A DNA stretch of 34,354 nucleotides from K189A clade bacterium (GTDB lineage Bacteria > Pseudomonadota > Gammaproteobacteria > Pseudomonadales > Azotimanducaceae). The DNA is taken from positions 1-34,354 of the forward strand of contig JABBAY010000006.1 of assembly GCA_018607725.1 (NCBI GenBank). The letters are read 5' to 3'. Shown in pieces: positions 34,128 through 34,354 of this stretch (position 1 is the first letter of the stretch; every line of letters starts with the position of its first letter). The notes under the pieces are model-generated. The model saw only the letters and a list, made by a program, of their open reading frames with translations, did no database searches and was not told the DNA's origin. The position numbers and the translations under genes were made by a program.

Positions 34128-34202
34128 TCATCTTCGTCATGATTATAATTTAGGGGGAAAGGTCAATTACATAAATTTGGAACACCCTTAAACTTAAGAT
34201 GC
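33971..34202. repeat. inverted 11-mer and 10-mer flanking the transposase remnant
   Basis: GACCTTTCCCC (33971-33981) recurs in reverse complement at 34154-34164, and CATCTTAAGT (33982-33991) recurs in reverse complement at 34193-34202. They are not nested as a simple terminal repeat would be. They could be scrambled insertion-sequence ends. Confidence 0.45.
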
Positions 34203-34262
34203 ACGTTTAGTGCAGCTCGCGATTACGGCAGTTATTGAATCTACTAACGCTGCACTAAACGT
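34203..34262. repeat. 14-bp perfect inverted repeat
   Basis: ACGTTTAGTGCAGC (34203-34216) and GCTGCACTAAACGT (34249-34262) are exact reverse complements separated by 32 nt. The right arm runs into GTTAAAT (34261-34267), which fits an integron attC R' box (GTTRRRY), but the matching RYYYAAC box is absent on the left side. Confidence 0.8.
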
Positions 34263-34325
34263 TAAATACATTGTTCCGTTTGTCCATAGGCCACCAGTGT
34301 TTTTAATATTACTGTTTTGGAGAGG

Positions 34326-34354
34326 ATGCAAATTAAACCTAAAATATTCTCCAG
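34326..34354 (+). CDS. possible start of a CDS running off the window
   Basis: ATG at 34326 follows GGAGAGG closely and reads MQIKPKIFS to the edge. The ribosome-site spacing is short and only nine codons are visible, so this is tentative. Confidence 0.25.

Noticed and set aside
34203-34267. Integron attC site
   Set aside because: GTTAAAT fits the right-hand box, but the required RYYYAAC partner is missing at the left end and the sequences outside the arms do not pair. No integrase or cassette series is visible.

Overview
The window is about 34 kb of chromosomal DNA from a gammaproteobacterium. The housekeeping set points there: PncC/CinA amidohydrolase, zinc-ribbon thioredoxin TrxC, DbpA helicase, GlnS, NfuA, an AroF/G/H-type DAHP synthase, MetH, SohB and YhdH/AcuI. 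Lipid or hydrocarbon genes (a CYP153-like P450, an enoyl-CoA hydratase, an LLM oxidoreductase, an SCP2-like protein, a D-lactate dehydrogenase-type flavoprotein) suggest a heterotroph, perhaps marine; that last step is inference.

Layout. (1) 1-6.7 kb: a truncated minus-strand CDS with PDTQ repeats, pncC (+), then a minus-strand series read right to left: FAD oxidase, a large membrane RCK-RyR-SLOG protein, dbpA, trxC. (2) 6.7-10.8 kb: zinc alcohol dehydrogenase, histidine phosphatase with an overlapping 55-codon ORF, enoyl-CoA hydratase, HEWGH membrane protein. (3) 10.8-16.3 kb, minus strand: PLP dehydratase and LLM oxidoreductase (1-nt overlap), glnS, a TauE/SafE permease, a secreted propeller-like protein. 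(4) 16.3-18.4 kb: DAHP synthase behind what reads as a Phe/Tyr leader-peptide attenuator, then a HAD nucleotidase with no ordinary start codon. (5) 18.4-27.2 kb: nfuA, metH behind a MetR-type palindrome, a DUF2970 protein, a 35-aa membrane peptide with its own promoter, a siroheme sulfite reductase plus DUF934 partner, and a CPA2 antiporter. (6) 27.3-33.2 kb: acuI/yhdH, sohB, an SCP2-like protein, an orphan LuxR-type response regulator, a small exported protein, and the P450. (7) 33.4 kb to the end: the selenocysteine tRNA gene selC, then AT-richer accessory DNA with a 49-aa ORF and terminator, an IS3-type transposase remnant, a 14-bp inverted repeat and possibly the start of another ORF.

How the parts connect. 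Sulfur and methionine genes (metH, sulfite reductase, DUF934) cluster with the Fe-S carrier NfuA, which could serve the 4Fe-4S sulfite reductase. The aromatic pathway entry enzyme appears controlled by translation of its aromatic-rich leader. The most unusual protein is the RCK-RyR-SLOG fusion: two or three membrane segments, nucleotide-binding folds, a RyR domain and a C-terminal SLOG domain, which looks like a membrane-anchored small-molecule sensor. The region right of selC resembles the scarred edge of a genomic island, as is common at selC. Several genes start with TTG, GTG or possibly CTG, so automatic start calls here need care.
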